From Verrucomicrobiota bacterium (lineage in GTDB: Bacteria; Verrucomicrobiota; Verrucomicrobiia; Chthoniobacterales; JAFAMB01), in contig JAFBAP010000112.1 of assembly GCA_019247695.1 (NCBI GenBank), positions 1-64,000 on the forward strand: a stretch of DNA of 64,000 nucleotides, given 5' to 3'. The notes beneath the pieces were generated by a model. It worked only from the letters and a program-made list of their open reading frames with translations. It did not search any database and was not told the origin of the DNA. Shown piece after piece: positions 35,334-44,174 of this stretch (positions are counted from its first letter, which is position 1; every line of letters begins with the position of its first letter). The position numbers and the translations under genes are program-made.

Positions 35334-36830
35334 TCACCGCTCGCCGTCCCAGGCGTCGCCGGTCAGCCCCGCGCCCAGAACATGCGGCGCGCCCGTCAGC
35401 AAGCCTTCCAGCTGGCGCAGCGGCTCGCCCACCCGGATACCGCCGGGCTCAAGATACAGTTCACGGATCGTGTGCTCGTGCGGGCCGGTGCGCTTTTTGG
35501 TAACGGCGACCGCTTTACGAATCGTCCCGCCCGCGTCGAAGTGCCGCAGCAACAACAGGGTGTCGCACAGGTAACTGATGTCCAGCGGGCCAGTGAGTTC
35601 CGGCCCGGCGAGGCCATGTTGGCCGGCGACCAATAAAGAGAGCACGCCGTTAGCCGCCAGAAAGTTCAACAGTTCGTGCATCTGGGTCAGCAGTTGCTGC
35701 TCCTGGGGCATAGCGTGGAAATAGCCCGACAAACTGTCGATGAGCACCACGCGTGCGCCGCCTTCGTCCACGCTCCGGCGCACGACGTCGCTAAACTCCC
35801 CCGCCGACAAGTCACCGGCATTGATCTGCTGCACGGTCACGAGCCCTTTGTCGACGAAGGGCCGCAGGTCCAGGTTCAAGCTGGCTGCCCGCATGAAAAA
35901 CGTCTCGAGCCGTTCCTCAAAAATGAAAACGGCGCCCGGTTTGCCCTGCTGAGCCGCGGCGTGGACGTAGAGGGTCGCCAGGGAAGTCTTGCCCGTGCCG
36001 GTGGCGCCCAGGAGCAGCACGGCGGTGCCCGCTTCCAGGCCGCCGCCCAGCAACGTGTCCAGGGCGCTCAGGCCGCTCGCCATCGGGGTGCTCCCCAGGT
36101 GGTCGCGCCGGGTGCCCACCGCAAGCCGCGGGTAAACCTCCAGCCCCCCCGTGCCCACCGTAAAGTGGTGGTAACCTCCGTGTACGGCCAAGCCGCGCAT
36201 TTTGAGGACCAGGAGCCGCCGGCGCACGTTGCCGAACTCGGGTGCCCAGCGTTCCAGCCGCAATACCCCATGGGTGAGATCCTGGATGTCTTGGCTGGTG
36301 GGTTCTCCCGTGTGCGCGTCAATGAGTAGCGTTGTGCAACGTTTGGACGCCAGGTGTTGCCCCAGCGCGAACAGCTGTCGTTGAAAGTCCGGTACGTTGC
36401 TCGCCAGCGGGCGCAGCTGCAACAGGGAATCCACGACCAGTCGCTCGGGCTGCACGCGCTCGATGAGCGCAAAGAGTTGGGAGATGACGTCGCGCAGTTC
36501 GAGCGCCACGTTGCGGAAAACGGCCTCTTGGCCTGGCGCCTGCTCGGTCGGGCCAAAGGTGGACCAGTCCTCAAGCGTCACGCCCTCCAGGGACCAGCCG
36601 TGCGAAGCCGCGATTTTACGCAGCGCCTCGGCGCTCTGCGACAAGGAAAGGTAGAGCACCCGCTGGCCGCCGTTGAGGCCGGCACGCATGAATTGCAAGG
36701 CCAGGGTGGTCTTGCCTGTGCCGGCTTCACCCGTCACCAGGTACATCTCGTGTACGGGCAGCCCTCCATGAAGGATGCGGTTGAGGCCGGCAACGCCGGT
36801 GGAAACTTGGGCGGGCACGGTTGGGTGCAT
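35334..36830 (-). CDS. KaiC-like double RecA-fold ATPase
   Basis: 498 residues with two RecA/KaiC domains: Walker A GEAGTGKTT at 34-42 and GATGTGKTS at 275-283. The catalytic glutamate pair of KaiC is present in domain 2 (FIFEERLE, about 303-309) but replaced in domain 1 (LSLSQSAE), so only domain 2 looks like a competent ATPase. No KaiA or KaiB gene lies nearby, and the KaiC Ser/Thr phosphosite pair is not evident. Such orphan KaiC-like proteins are signalling ATPases of unclear role. Three 23-base direct repeats stand 38 bases upstream of its start. Confidence 0.88.
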   Translation of the reverse strand: MHPTVPAQVSTGVAGLNRILHGGLPVHEMYLVTGEAGTGKTTLALQFMRAGLNGGQRVLYLSLSQSAEALRKIAASHGWSLEGVTLEDWSTFGPTEQAPGQEAVFRNVALELRDVISQLFALIERVQPERLVVDSLLQLRPLASNVPDFQRQLFALGQHLASKRCTTLLIDAHTGEPTSQDIQDLTHGVLRLERWAPEFGNVRRRLLVLKMRGLAVHGGYHHFTVGTGGLEVYPRLAVGTRRDHLGSTPMASGLSALDTLLGGGLEAGTAVLLLGATGTGKTSLATLYVHAAAQQGKPGAVFIFEERLETFFMRAASLNLDLRPFVDKGLVTVQQINAGDLSAGEFSDVVRRSVDEGGARVVLIDSLSGYFHAMPQEQQLLTQMHELLNFLAANGVLSLLVAGQHGLAGPELTGPLDISYLCDTLLLLRHFDAGGTIRKAVAVTKKRTGPHEHTIRELYLEPGGIRVGEPLRQLEGLLTGAPHVLGAGLTGDAWDGER

Positions 36831-36867
36831 GTGAAGGTAAATCGTTAAGGGCGCTGATGATTGGAGA

Positions 36868-36936
36868 ATGTTTCAGAAATTATACTAAAAATGTTTCAGA
36901 AATTATACTAAAAATGTTTCAGAAGTTATAGTAAAA
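36868..36936. repeat. Three tandem 23-bp repeats upstream of the KaiC-like gene
   Basis: Copies at 36868-36890, 36891-36913 and 36914-36936; the first two identical, the third with two changes. The unit begins ATGTTTCAGAA and is AT-rich. Read toward the KaiC-like gene (minus), copies 1 and 2 each contain a perfect TATAAT (36879-36884, 36902-36907), copy 3 TATAAC. They may be repeated operator/-10 elements. No -35 consensus is seen at the right spacing. Confidence 0.85.
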
Positions 36937-37039
36937 GTGGAAGGGAAAAAAACGGAAGGAACCGTGGGGTGCAGAGAAACCGGGTCACCCCCGCAGGCAA
37001 GCGCCGCCGGGAGGGTCTCCGAGTGCAGGCGGCCATCAA

Positions 37040-38357
37040 TCACGGCGGCTCGCACCTCCAAGGCCCGGTGGCGCCCCGGTTCCGGGCCGGCTCGCACGTA
37101 TGATCCTGTCCACCGTAAGGATTCCAGTCCGGAAAGGCGCCGGACCACACTACGGACATCGAACCCTTTACGAGTTGGCCGCGACGTTGGCCACCGCCCT
37201 CCAATGGGGGATACGTCATACGATCTTTGCCGGTCTCGACGTGACCCGCGATACGCTGTTGAAAGCCGGGATCGGAATCAACCCCGACCGCAAAGTCATA
37301 CCAACCGAACGTAGCTTCGAGTCGCCAGTATTTCCTCAGGTTATCGCCAGGTTGCAAGCGGCAGGCGGTAATCGCCTGAGTATAAAGATCCGGAACGCTG
37401 GTGCTCGGCAGCGAAACCGCGGCGTCGTTGGGGCTTGCAAAGTTGAACGCCGAGGTTAGATCACCGGTAACCGCGCGGCGCCAAGCGGTGATGTTTTGCT
37501 CGCGCAGTTCCGCATTCCGGCTACGGAACCACCGTTCGATGAACTGGATGATAGACGTGTGATCGAACACCTCCGAATTGACCCAGCCTCCCTTGCTCCA
37601 GGGCAATATGACAAGCATCGGCACTTGCATGCCTAACCCGTAGGGACCACTCGGGTATTCGGAGTTGCCCGGGAATATCTCATTGGTGGTGTCGACGTTC
37701 GAGAACCCTTGGGTCCGGGACTGAGGTTGGGTTGGGGCGACGACGTGGTCGAAAATCCGTCATTCTCGTCATACGTGAGGAAAAAGAAGGTCTTGCTCCA
37801 TACCTCGGGATTTGCTGTCAGCGCATCGAGAATCTCCGACGCATACCACGCGCCGTAATTCCCCGGCCGGTTCGGGTGCTCCGGGTAGGCTTCCGGGGCG
37901 ACGATCCATGAAACCTGCGGCAGTTGGCCGTTGCGAACGTCATTTTGGAAGATATCGAACAGTGATTCCCTGGCGAAGGCGTTGGTTCCCGTCCTGGCTT
38001 TCTCGTAACGCGGGCTGCCCGGATGCGCGTTCTGATATTGTTGGAAGTAGAGGAGCGAGTTGTCGCCGTAGTTGCCAATGTAGGCATCCTGAGTCAAACC
38101 CATTCACCGGCCGCGGTTAGGCCCATGCCGATGTCCTGGTAAATCTTCCAGTATACCCCGGCCTGCTCCAGTAACTCCGGGAAGGTAGACCAGCCGTACC
38201 CTGCGTCGGCGTTATCGACTACCGGGCCTCCGCCGCTGCCATCGTTGCCGACCCAACCTGTCCACATGTAATATCGGTTCGGGTCGGTTGGCCCCATCAA
38301 AGAACAGTAGTACCCACCGCAGATGGTGAACTGAGCTGAAGCCTTGCACCGGTGTTG
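37040..38357 (-). pseudogene. Phosphocholine-type phospholipase C, 5'-truncated and frameshifted
   Basis: Three consecutive minus-strand frames together match the bacterial phospholipase C (phosphoesterase) family: (T)ICGGYYCSLMGPTDPNRYY with MWTGWVGND; then YIGNYGDNSLLYFQQYQNA, WIVAPEAYPEHPNRP and FFLTYDENDGF; then VPMLVILPWSKGGWVNSEV, FDHTSIIQFIERWF and a C-terminal VDSDPGFQQRIAGHVETGK. One missing base in the C-run at 38099-38101 and one in the A-run at 37752-37755 break it. The N-terminal third, with the MMENRSFDH-type catalytic start, is absent: a TAG stands in frame at 38358-38360. Family similarity ends near 37190. Confidence 0.8.
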
Positions 38358-38595
38358 CTACGCGGGGTGACAACGCGATGCCGGAAAGGCAGAACAGCTT
38401 CAACGACTGGGATATTTTGCGCGACCCAGCCCGAAGCATGCCTTCGCAGGCTGAGGGGAGCGGAACAAGGTGGGGTGCGCTCAAGGCGGGTGGGTCCTGG
38501 CGGACTCCAAGAAATGCTACAGTGCCTCAGCATGCCTCTTTCGAAGCTGACCAAGGTTGCATGAGCAAAAGCCGCTTGGTACACTCGGGAGCGTC

Positions 38596-38988
38596 ATGAA
38601 AGCTTTCCGGTGGTTTTTGCTCTTCATCGCATTTCTGAGCCTGACTTGCGTCGGGTTGGTTGCGCAAATGGACGGCTCCGCGCCCATCGAGTCCTACGTT
38701 GCCCGGCTCAGCGCCCGGGATCACTTCAACAGCAACGGTCAACGGCTCCAGAGTCCCGCAGCGATCATCCGCCAGGATCGAGCGAACTATTACGTGTATG
38801 GCTACCGTGACCCGGAGGATGAACCTGATCAATTCTTCAGTAGCAAGGAAAATCGTGCGCGGCTGGAGCGTTTGCTGGAACGGGGAACCAGCACCCCGGA
38901 AGCGCGTCGCCTCGTCGTCAATGGTACGCCGCTGATCCGGGTCGAGGTTTACCAAAATTTCGTGAATGTTACCATCATCTCAGAGTAG
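38596..38988 (+). CDS. Small exported protein of unknown function
   Basis: 130 residues from ATG 38596, preceded by GGGAG. A signal peptide (FRWFLLFIAFLSLTCVGLVA) is followed by a mostly hydrophilic body (YVARLSARDHFNSNGQRLQ, then DPEDEPDQFFSS). No family recognised. The gene overlaps the M15 peptidase gene by 23 bases, and both products appear to be exported, so a shared role at the cell envelope is plausible. Confidence 0.7.
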   Translation: MKAFRWFLLFIAFLSLTCVGLVAQMDGSAPIESYVARLSARDHFNSNGQRLQSPAAIIRQDRANYYVYGYRDPEDEPDQFFSSKENRARLERLLERGTSTPEARRLVVNGTPLIRVEVYQNFVNVTIISE

Positions 38989-39763
38989 ACGTTCACTCCT
39001 GCTCCTGGTGGGATGGCTGCTCGCCGGCGCGATGGGCGTGGAAATGCGTGCGGGTGCGCAAAGCGTTCCGGCTAAAGCGCAAGCGTTTCTGCGTGCCTAC
39101 CCCAACTTCTTCGCAGGTTATAAGGACAATCAGTTGGTCTGCCAGGACGGCACCGCGATCCTTTTCGATGACGGCCGTTCCAAGACCTACGAGCAACGCC
39201 TGTCCGACGCCGATCCTGAGGATGAGCTTTGGCAAGCTTACCCGACCGGCCCTGATTCCTATCGGCCTCCGGCGGTGAATTTCGACCCGGGACGCTATCG
39301 TTGCGCAACCCTGTTTAAAAAGATGTACGGCGCGAACGCGCAGGAGGTAGAGGCTCATCTTCGGCCGATCCCTTGGATGCCGAAGTCCACGCATGCGACG
39401 GTGCGCATCACGAGCGTCAATGGGGTTGATAAACGGTTAGAAGCCGTTTCGGCGGAACTCGACCAACTTCCTGCGGAAGATAAACGATTTGTTCTAAAGA
39501 CCGCCGGAACTTTCAACTGGCGTCCGATCGCCGGCACTGACCAGCTCAGCGCCCACGCGTTCGGAATTGCCATCGACATCAATGCCGATTATGCGGACTA
39601 CTGGCGCTGGGGCGGCAGGGCAACGAACGGCTTGATCCCCTACCGGAACCGTGTTCCACGCCGGATCATTGAGATTTTTGAACGGCACGGTTTTATCTGG
39701 GGCGGCAAATGGTACCACTACGATACCATGCATTTTGAGTACCGTCCCGAGCTCCTGCTTTGA
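38966..39763 (+). CDS. M15 family peptidase, D-Ala-D-Ala carboxypeptidase/L,D-endopeptidase-like
   Basis: 265 residues with an N-terminal signal (LLLLVGWLLAGAMG). The zinc ligands of the M15 family are visible: His197 and Asp204 in SAHAFGIAID, and His256 in YDTMHFEYRPELL. It cleaves peptidoglycan stem peptides in the periplasm. The N-terminal half (to about 130) is an extra region before the catalytic core. Its start lies inside the end of the small exported protein gene, which points to translational coupling. Confidence 0.85.
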   Translation: MLPSSQSRRSLLLLVGWLLAGAMGVEMRAGAQSVPAKAQAFLRAYPNFFAGYKDNQLVCQDGTAILFDDGRSKTYEQRLSDADPEDELWQAYPTGPDSYRPPAVNFDPGRYRCATLFKKMYGANAQEVEAHLRPIPWMPKSTHATVRITSVNGVDKRLEAVSAELDQLPAEDKRFVLKTAGTFNWRPIAGTDQLSAHAFGIAIDINADYADYWRWGGRATNGLIPYRNRVPRRIIEIFERHGFIWGGKWYHYDTMHFEYRPELLL

Positions 39764-39809
39764 GCCGGGTATAGTAAGGATCCAGCACGATTCGCGGTAA
39801 ACTGAAAGC

Positions 39810-40736
39810 ATGAACGCCGTCCGACTTTACCACGCTCGCAGCAGCGAAGGCGTAATCTTCGAGGAGGTACCGGCGCCCGCAGTCGGTACCGGTAACGTGC
39901 TGATTCGAATTCACGCCACTACCGTGACCCCCGGCGAACTCGAATGGTACCCAACTTGGCATACCCGAGAAGGTGCACCACGGTTAAAGCCGATTCCGGG
40001 TCACGAACTTTCCGGGATGATCGAAGCCGTCGGTCCGGAAGTCACGGGCTTAAAAAAGGGCGATCTCATCTACGGGATGAACGACTGGTTCAGCGATGGC
40101 GCTGCTGCCGAGTACTGCCTGACCACCCCGGCCCAAATTGCGCCCAAGCCGGCGGCCGTCGATCATCTGGAAGCGGCGACCGTGCCGATTTCAGGGTTGA
40201 CGGCGTGGCAGGCATTATTTGACCGGGGAAAGCTGGAAACCGGTCAGAAAGTCCTGATCCATGGTGGCGCAGGCGGCGTCGGCAGTTTGGCCATCCAATT
40301 GGCGGCTTGGAAGGGAGCCTTCGTCGCAACGACGGTCTCTGAGGCGAACGCGGAGTTCGTCCGAGCGCTCGGTGCTCACGAGGTTATCGATTACCGGAAA
40401 ACAAGGTTTGAGGAGGTTGCGGCTGACGCCGACCTCATCCTGGACCTTGTCGGCGGCGACACCCTGGCGCGCTCATTGCGAGCCGTTAAGCAGGGTGGGC
40501 GCGTGGTGACGGTGGCCACCAGCTCGGAAACCAGTCAAGACCCGAAGGTAAAAGAGGCTTTCCTCCTCATTGAACCCAACCGGGAACAGCTCCTCGCTCT
40601 CACCAGGCTCATTGATGCCGGGACGATCCGGCCCATCGTCGGCGAAGCGTTCTCGCTGGAGAAAGCTGCCCAGGCATACTTTCCGATCAAAAAGGTGAGT
40701 CGCGGCAAAGCAGTGCTCCGAGTCTCAAACCCGTAG
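39810..40736 (+). CDS. NADP-dependent quinone-reductase-like oxidoreductase (MDR family)
   Basis: 308 residues, zinc-free medium-chain dehydrogenase/reductase. GroES-like N-terminal half (MNAVRLYHARSSEGVIFEEV; PGHELSGMIEAVG), then a Rossmann NADPH site (VLIHGGAGGVGSLAIQLA). Resembles quinone oxidoreductases and enoyl reductases. Single gene; about 840 bases of repeat-rich DNA follow. Confidence 0.9.
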   Translation: MNAVRLYHARSSEGVIFEEVPAPAVGTGNVLIRIHATTVTPGELEWYPTWHTREGAPRLKPIPGHELSGMIEAVGPEVTGLKKGDLIYGMNDWFSDGAAAEYCLTTPAQIAPKPAAVDHLEAATVPISGLTAWQALFDRGKLETGQKVLIHGGAGGVGSLAIQLAAWKGAFVATTVSEANAEFVRALGAHEVIDYRKTRFEEVAADADLILDLVGGDTLARSLRAVKQGGRVVTVATSSETSQDPKVKEAFLLIEPNREQLLALTRLIDAGTIRPIVGEAFSLEKAAQAYFPIKKVSRGKAVLRVSNP

Positions 40737-40859
40737 AAAGTGAAAGAAATCACGGGGTAGTTTTAGGAGGGCAGGGGCTTCCGATGGGCCAGGCCGGCCG
40801 GAGTTGAACACGCAGTGGACACTGCGGCGCCGTGTGAGCTGGTGGGTCATTTGTCAACG

Positions 40860-41460
40860 TTGTGGTCATCAATACCATTCAGATAGTTATCTCGGTAGAA
40901 GGCCTGCTCAGGGGGCGTCGGCGCCGGAGGAGGATCCGTAGCTGGTTGAATCGGTCTTAGGTCCGACGGGCCAGTTCTTATTGAGACTTAATCGATACGA
41001 TCATGGTCATTTTCCCTCCGAATTTTTCGATGATCATATTTGTTAACCCTCAACAGGCCCGACGGGCCGGTAGAACATAGCCCCGGGGAATGTCGGCTCA
41101 GGGCGGGTCGGCGCCGGAGGAGGATCCGTACTTAGCTGAAATGGTTTTAGGCCCAACGGGCCGGTAGAACATAGCCCAGGGTTTACCCTGGGTAACCGTA
41201 AAATCTCGATCGAGCCCTGAAGGGGCGGCAGAGGGCGTTGCTCACGGGTTCTGCCGCCCTTTCAGGGCTCGATCAGGGAGGAAACGCCTTCCCGGGGTGA
41301 AACCCTGGGCTCAGTTCCTTTGGCCCTTCAGGCGATCAAACCGGCCCCAGGCCCGTTGGGCCTGGGCCGGTTATACGGTCTCCAAGGTTTAACACTGGCC
41401 GGGCACCTGCGAAGCAAGACAAGCTCTTACCTCCATGGCCGTCGAAATGATATAAAGGGG
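40860..41460 (-). repeat. Dispersed modular repeat, copy 3 (reverse orientation, partly duplicated)
   Basis: No gene lies in 40737-41577. Modules of the copies at 10.5 and 24.5 kb occur here as reverse complements: AATACCATTCAGATAG (about 40870-40885), GGAGGATCCGTA boxes at about 40928 and 41117 (two copies), AGGCCCAACGGGCCGG (41151-41166), CCCAGGGTTTACCCTGGG (41175-41192) and GCCCGTTGGGCCTGGGCC near 41352. It also contains the inverted repeat at 41208-41274. Confidence 0.8.
41208..41274. repeat. Inverted repeat, 25-bp arms with one mismatch, 17-base loop
   Basis: Arm 41208-41232 begins GATCGAGCCCTGAAGG; arm 41250-41274 is its complement except for one G/T-type position. A shorter relative of the same hairpin is at 52129-52171, so this is a repeat module and not a terminator for the convergent genes. 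Confidence 0.9.
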
Positions 41461-41577
41461 GAAGCTTACGGGCCTCCGGCATAAGCCCGGCCCAGAAGCA
41501 ACCGTTGCGCGCCGTAACCGAACAAGAACCAATCCGCGGGCCAATCAACGGCAACAACTTTGACAACTGACGACCCA

Positions 41578-42699
41578 CTAGGTCTCCGTGCCGGCCGGGT
41601 GCCGAACGAGGCAGACCGGCAAGGCGCGCTCGCTTTCATCGAAAACCGTGATGGCCTCGGGGCGGCACCGTAAATAGGCTCGCTCGCCCACTTTTCTCCC
41701 GATCAAGTTACCGCATTTGACCCACACGGTGTGCTCGCGCAGGCGCACCGCGACCAGGTATTGGCCGGCCACACCAAGAAACTTACGCACGACTGTGCAA
41801 GGAACGGATTCGGGATGGGGATCCAAGGTGAGCCCTGCGTGTTCAGGCCTTATGCCGAGAACGAGTTTTTTCTGCGATTGCGCACCGGCCGGCAACTCGC
41901 CGGAGAGTCGCACGGGATAAGGGAAGAGGTCGGACTTGAGCAGTCCACGCTCACCGGTGTGAGGCCGATGATCCAGGAAGCTCATGCCGGGATTCCCCAA
42001 AAACCATCCCCCGAAACGATGGCTGGGATGATTGTACACTTCGCGCGGCGCGTCCTGCTGGAGCACCTCGCCGTCCTTCATCAGCACGATTTGGTCGGCC
42101 AAAGTCATGGCCTCGTTCTGATCGTGGGTCACGTAAACGATGGTTTGTTTCAGCTCCCGCGTCAGTTTTTTCAGGTCCTGCTTGAGCCGGAACTTTTGGT
42201 CGGGATCGACATTCGTGATTGGTTCATCGAAGAGCAGGATGGCCGGTTGCCGGGCGACGGCCCGGGCAAAAGCCACGCGCTGGCGCGTGCCGTTATCGAA
42301 ACGGTCTGGATCTTTTTTCAGGCTCTTTGCCAGGCCAAGAAGCTCAATGGCGGTTTGGACTCGCCGGCGGCGCTCCGTAGGCGAGAGTTTAAGTTCCCGC
42401 AACGGTAACTCGATGTTTTCGAAGACCCCCAGCCCCCGGTAAAGCGTCGGGTATTGAAAGACCATGGCGATGTCGCGGCGGCGGGGCGGCGCGTTTGTCA
42501 CGTCCTGGCCGCCGATTCGGATTTGCCCGGAGGTGGGCGACTCCAGGCCGGCGATCATGCGAAGGATCGTGGTTTTGCCGCAGCCGGACGGGCCGAGCAA
42601 ACACGTCGTCGAATTCGGCACAACGCGCAGGCTGATTCGCTTTACCGCCTCGAAGTTTCCAAAGCGTTTGGTGATGTCGACAAGCGTAACTTCTGACAC
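41578..42699 (-). CDS. ABC transporter ATPase 2 of a carbohydrate/polyol importer, degenerate signature motif
   Basis: 373 residues of the MalK/UgpC/GlpT class: nucleotide-binding domain (1-235) plus C-terminal regulatory OB-like domain. Walker A GPSGCGKT (36-43), Q82, Walker B ILLFDEP with Glu159, and switch His192 (YVTHDQ) are intact. The signature, normally LSGGQ, is FDNGT (134-138). Its partner, encoded 4 bases upstream, has the opposite pattern of defects, so the heterodimer would have one normal site. Last gene of the six-gene operon 47440-41578. Confidence 0.92.
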   Translation of the reverse strand: MSEVTLVDITKRFGNFEAVKRISLRVVPNSTTCLLGPSGCGKTTILRMIAGLESPTSGQIRIGGQDVTNAPPRRRDIAMVFQYPTLYRGLGVFENIELPLRELKLSPTERRRRVQTAIELLGLAKSLKKDPDRFDNGTRQRVAFARAVARQPAILLFDEPITNVDPDQKFRLKQDLKKLTRELKQTIVYVTHDQNEAMTLADQIVLMKDGEVLQQDAPREVYNHPSHRFGGWFLGNPGMSFLDHRPHTGERGLLKSDLFPYPVRLSGELPAGAQSQKKLVLGIRPEHAGLTLDPHPESVPCTVVRKFLGVAGQYLVAVRLREHTVWVKCGNLIGRKVGERAYLRCRPEAITVFDESERALPVCLVRHPAGTET

Positions 42700-42703
42700 A
42701 GCG

Positions 42704-43819
42704 TTATCCCCCCGCTGAACGGGCTTCGGCTACCCCGGCGCGAGCGTTTCCCGCGATCACGCGTTCACCGGTTTCTGCGTCGAAAAGGAGGAGTTCGGGC
42801 CCGGGAACCGTGAAGGAAAATCCCTCGGCCCTCACGGGCGCCGGCGCGGCGTTGGACCAGGCTCCCACCAGACGTGTGCCGCCCGCCTCAAAGTAGATCA
42901 ACGTTTCCGCTCCCAGGTCTTCTTGCAACAGGGTTCGGCCGGTCGCGCCGAGGTCTTCGACGGAACGTTCAGTCTGAAACCGGATCGATTCGGCCCGGAA
43001 GCCCACGGTCAAGCGTCGCGGTGTGGAGTCGAAAAGGTCGACCGCGAACTCGCCGAGGGCGGTACGGCAGCGCCCGTCTTGCGCCTCGCCGGAAATCAGG
43101 TTGGCCGCCGGGAACCCAAGCAGTTGCAGGGTGCGGACGTGGTTGGGACGATAATACATTTCATCCATCGGGCCATGTTCCTGGATGCGTCCTTCGTCCA
43201 GGATGTAGACTTGGTCGGCCAAAGCCAGCGTTTCCAGCGGGTCCGAAGTCGTGTAGATAAATGTACCGCCTACTTCCGAGAGCATGTCACGCAGGTCAAC
43301 GAAGAGTTGTTCGCGCAACTTGAAGTCGAGGCCGACCAGGGGGTCGTCCAGGATGAACACGGACGTGTCCTTGATCATGCCACGGGCCAAGGCGACGCGC
43401 TGTTTTTCACCCCCGCTCAACTGGTTCGGGTACTTCTCCAGCAGGTGGGTGATTTTCAGTTTCTGCGCGAGTTTCTCGATCGGCGGCCGGATCTGGTCCC
43501 GGCTGCGGCCGGCAAGCGCGAGCGGGTAAGCGATGTTGTCGATGACCCGGTAATGCGGGTACAGGGCGAAGGACTGCGGCACGTAACCGATGTGTCTGGT
43601 TCCGGCCGCTGTGCGGGTCACGTCTTTGCCACGGAGCCAAACGCTGCCTTCATCCACCGGTTCCAGTCCCATGATGAGTCGCATCAAGACCGATTTGCCG
43701 GACACCGGCGGACCGAGCAGGACCGAAAAACTGCCTTGAGCAAAGGTCGCGCTTACCCGGTCCAGCACCCGATGCTCGCCGTACGCCTTGCTCACGTCTC
43801 GCAGGTCGATCTCGGCCAT
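42704..43819 (-). CDS. ABC transporter ATPase 1 of a carbohydrate/polyol importer, degenerate catalytic residues
   Basis: 371 residues, same class and domain layout as the neighbouring ATPase. Walker A reads GPPVSGKS (36-43), Q82 is present, and the signature LSGGE (134-138) is normal. The Walker B end is FILDDP, with Asp159 in place of the catalytic Glu, and the switch histidine is Ser192 (YTTSDP). Alone it should hydrolyse ATP poorly; paired with ATPase 2 it supplies the good signature motif to that partner's good Walker site. Paired unlike ATPases also occur in the rhizobial glycerol importer GlpSTPQUV, which this operon resembles in content. Confidence 0.92.
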   Translation of the reverse strand: MAEIDLRDVSKAYGEHRVLDRVSATFAQGSFSVLLGPPVSGKSVLMRLIMGLEPVDEGSVWLRGKDVTRTAAGTRHIGYVPQSFALYPHYRVIDNIAYPLALAGRSRDQIRPPIEKLAQKLKITHLLEKYPNQLSGGEKQRVALARGMIKDTSVFILDDPLVGLDFKLREQLFVDLRDMLSEVGGTFIYTTSDPLETLALADQVYILDEGRIQEHGPMDEMYYRPNHVRTLQLLGFPAANLISGEAQDGRCRTALGEFAVDLFDSTPRRLTVGFRAESIRFQTERSVEDLGATGRTLLQEDLGAETLIYFEAGGTRLVGAWSNAAPAPVRAEGFSFTVPGPELLLFDAETGERVIAGNARAGVAEARSAGG

Positions 43820-43828
43820 GGCGCCTTC

Positions 43829-44125
43829 TCAGCTCGGACGGTTTCCAAGATTGGCGAGGATGGGCACCAGCCAGATCCCGACGGCAAACACCCCCGCCAC
43901 GATGGTTAACCCGAGAAGTAAGCGCAGAAGCGTGCCAACCAGCCTGGAGTCCGGCGGGATGTTTCCGGCCACGGTTTGCAGCAAAGCCGACACCATCAGC
44001 AGAATCAAACCGCATCGGTAAAGGTCCACCGACACATTCTGCGCGATCAGGCAGAATCCGATGAGGATGCCGGTGAGAAGAACGATCTCGAGCTTACCGG
44101 CAAAAGGCAATCGGAAAAATTTCAT
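43829..44125 (-). CDS. Small membrane protein within the ABC importer operon
   Basis: 98 residues with three predicted membrane helices (LEIVLLTGILIGFCLIA; CGLILLMVSALLQTV; LLLGLTIVAGVFAVGIWLV). No family recognised. Its place between the second permease and the ATPases, 9 bases from the next gene, recalls GlpU, the small membrane protein of glycerol-type importers, but the sequence is not clearly related. It may be an accessory subunit. Confidence 0.75.
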   Translation of the reverse strand: MKFFRLPFAGKLEIVLLTGILIGFCLIAQNVSVDLYRCGLILLMVSALLQTVAGNIPPDSRLVGTLLRLLLGLTIVAGVFAVGIWLVPILANLGNRPS

Positions 44126-44174
44126 CGGGCAGCATCAGATCGGCTGAAAAGCAGCGGGCCGTTTCTCTCCCGGT

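Noticed and set aside
36868..36936. CRISPR array
   Set aside because: The three repeats are directly adjacent with no spacers and no cas genes are present.
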